The position numbers were made by a program, and so were the translations under genes. DNA of 64,000 nt from Haemaphysalis longicornis (taxonomy: Eukaryota; Arthropoda; Arachnida; Ixodida; Ixodidae): positions 140,990,593 to 141,054,592 of the forward strand of contig CM023454.1 in the NCBI GenBank assembly GCA_013339765.2, read 5' to 3'. The notes beneath the pieces were generated by a model. That model saw only the letters and a list, made by a program, of their open reading frames with translations, had not been told where the DNA came from and searched no databases. This document shows positions 62,641 through 64,000 of the stretch, piece by piece. Position 1 is the stretch's first letter; each line of letters begins with the position of its first letter.

Positions 62641-64000
62641 GACGATGAATGCGAGAAGTTGAAGACGATGTTACATACGCTGATGGAAATGTATATTCCA
62701 TTCTCAAGAAAAAAGTCAACCAAAATAACCCTTTGATGTCTCGAAAAATTGTACATATGAAACGGCGTCTGAAACGCTTGCGAGCCAACAGCGCTCGCCG
62801 CCACAGGACCAATATGCACGACCTTTTAAGAGCACTCTCCAAAAATTTAGGATGGAAGTTGTGGAAGCGAAGCAGCGGTATATGAATGAGAGACACTGGC
62901 AAACTTTCTTCGACAAGCCCCAGAAAGGTTCTGGCGACAAATCGCGAAGCAAAAATTGGAGATATAACGTTTGAAAACGAAACATTTCATCGTACGAGAT
63001 AGCTTTGAAATGGCGTGTATTTTTAATGAATATTTTGAGTCTGTATTTACGAGTAACGACTGTAGAGTTGCAGAGTATTATGGACGCACCTTAGCTGCAA
63101 GTCTACCGGAAACCATTAGCAGAGAAGGAGTGTTCGACCTGATTCCTAAATTAGATGGTTAAAAAGCTACAGGGCCGGGCGGTATTTCTCAAATGTTCGT
63201 TAAAAGATTGGCTCAGTGGTGCTGGTACTATTTGGCGGAAATATCCACCAAATCGCTCCTAACCGTGACAATACCATCCGATTGGAAGTGTGCGAAAGTG
63301 AAACCTGTTTTTAAACAAGGCCCCAAGATGATCCTACCAACTACAGACCTATATCTCTTATCAGCACTTGCTGTAAGACACTAGAACTCGTGCTAACTAA
63401 ACATTTTACGCTGTTCGTAAAAAGTTACAATATCTTGGGTCCCAACCAACATGGATTACGTCGAGGCTATCCTACTGTCACTATTTTAACTGATGTCGTG
63501 CATGGCCTCGCTCGGTGCATTGACGAGAAGGATCAGGTAGACATTATCTTTGTTAATTTTAGAAACGGGCTTGACCAGCTATACCACCAGAAATTAATAT
63601 TTAGGCTTCGCATACTGTTAGAAAATGATCAGATAATATAATAAATTGTGTCTTTTATCACAAAGGTAACAATTTGTTTTTTTAAATGGTTCCCAAGCAA
63701 TGAACTAGATGTGCAGTCTGATGTTCCTAAGGAATCTGGGATAGGCCCCCTGTTATTCTCCCTGTATATTAGCGACATGAGTTCTCTATCCGTACCTGAT
63801 ACAACTAGGAAGCACTATGAAGATGGCAAGATAATCTGCGCCAGGATAAAATCCCGAGACGCTCAAACAAGACCTGACAGCTACCTCAAATTCGTCAGTT
63901 CCTGTTGCAAACCGTGGCAAATCAGCATCAGTACTGAAAAAAACCGTGTTTATGCGCATGACTCGAAAGAAAGCCCCGATTCAGATCTGGTACCAAAGTG
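62641..64000 (+). pseudogene. Same LINE, ORF2 reverse transcriptase, runs off the window
   Basis: Blocks in order: KATGPGGISQMFVKRL (63160-63205), IPSDWKCAKVKPVFKQG, a shifted NYRPIS-like string, LGPNQHGLRRGYPTVTIL (63438-63490), DQVDIIFVNFRNGLDQLYH (63530-63590), and VPKESGIGPLLFSLYISDM near 63725-63780. The active site reads HYEDGKIIC near 63820 in place of the usual YADD, so it is inactive. Motif spacing favours the CR1/L2 group over RTE. The 3' end is beyond 64000. Confidence 0.72.

Overview
This window looks like an intergenic, transposon-saturated stretch of an arthropod genome, most likely a hard tick (Ixodidae). That assignment is an inference. It rests on tRNA-derived SINEs resembling the tick Ruka type, an I-clade LINE, chromovirus-like Ty3/gypsy elements, three Penelope-like elements (PLEs) and long AT microsatellites. 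I found no convincing host protein-coding exon, no rRNA and no intact tRNA gene. Nearly every coding segment belongs to a retroelement, and most are broken by frameshifts, stops or later insertions.

Layout. 1-285 is a scrambled PLE 3' tail. 286-1497 is a 5'- and 3'-truncated I-clade LINE joined to gypsy-1 (minus strand, 1497-5685, with its 5' LTR and primer-binding site). 6400-8900 holds AT microsatellites, a PLE terminus with a hammerhead-like motif, a tandem array carrying tRNA cloverleaf-like segments, and a palindromic MITE. 9223-11400 holds a SINE, a short Helentron-like element and a dispersed repeat of about 720 bp. 11900-18806 is a second, longer I-clade LINE whose ORF2 is split by a Helitron-type helicase fragment. 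22489-30402 is a head-to-head pair of gypsy elements; gypsy-3, on the plus strand, retains an uninterrupted integrase frame. 30411-31080 encodes an SGNH/GDSL hydrolase directly upstream of PLE-A (31285-33884). 35172-35461 is an orphan LTR. 36170-37896 is a foldback made of two convergent Helentron-like elements. PLE-B (minus strand) occupies 38060-40690, and PLE-C (41232-45100) is bounded by inverted terminal repeats that both carry hammerhead motifs. 46016-52542 is a gypsy with both LTRs and a candidate 4-bp target duplication; a dispersed repeat interrupts it, and a SINE interrupts that repeat. 53150-54060 is another gypsy gag relic, 58058-59385 is a tandem array of Helentron-like elements, and a decayed CR1/L2-like LINE runs from 61196 past the window end.

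Points most worth following: (i) the SGNH hydrolase reading frame in front of a Penelope ORF; (ii) hammerhead ribozyme cores at PLE termini in direct and inverted arrangements; (iii) a family of about 0.4-0.6 kb elements with asymmetric terminal inverted repeats, a 3' CCCC/GGGG hairpin and a T-run, whose 3' end also follows a Pif1/Helitron helicase tail, two copies having TATAAA exactly 30 bp ahead of a TCAGT initiator; (iv) a tandem array of units each containing a 70-74 nt tRNA-like cloverleaf. All family names come from reading motifs by eye, not from database searches.
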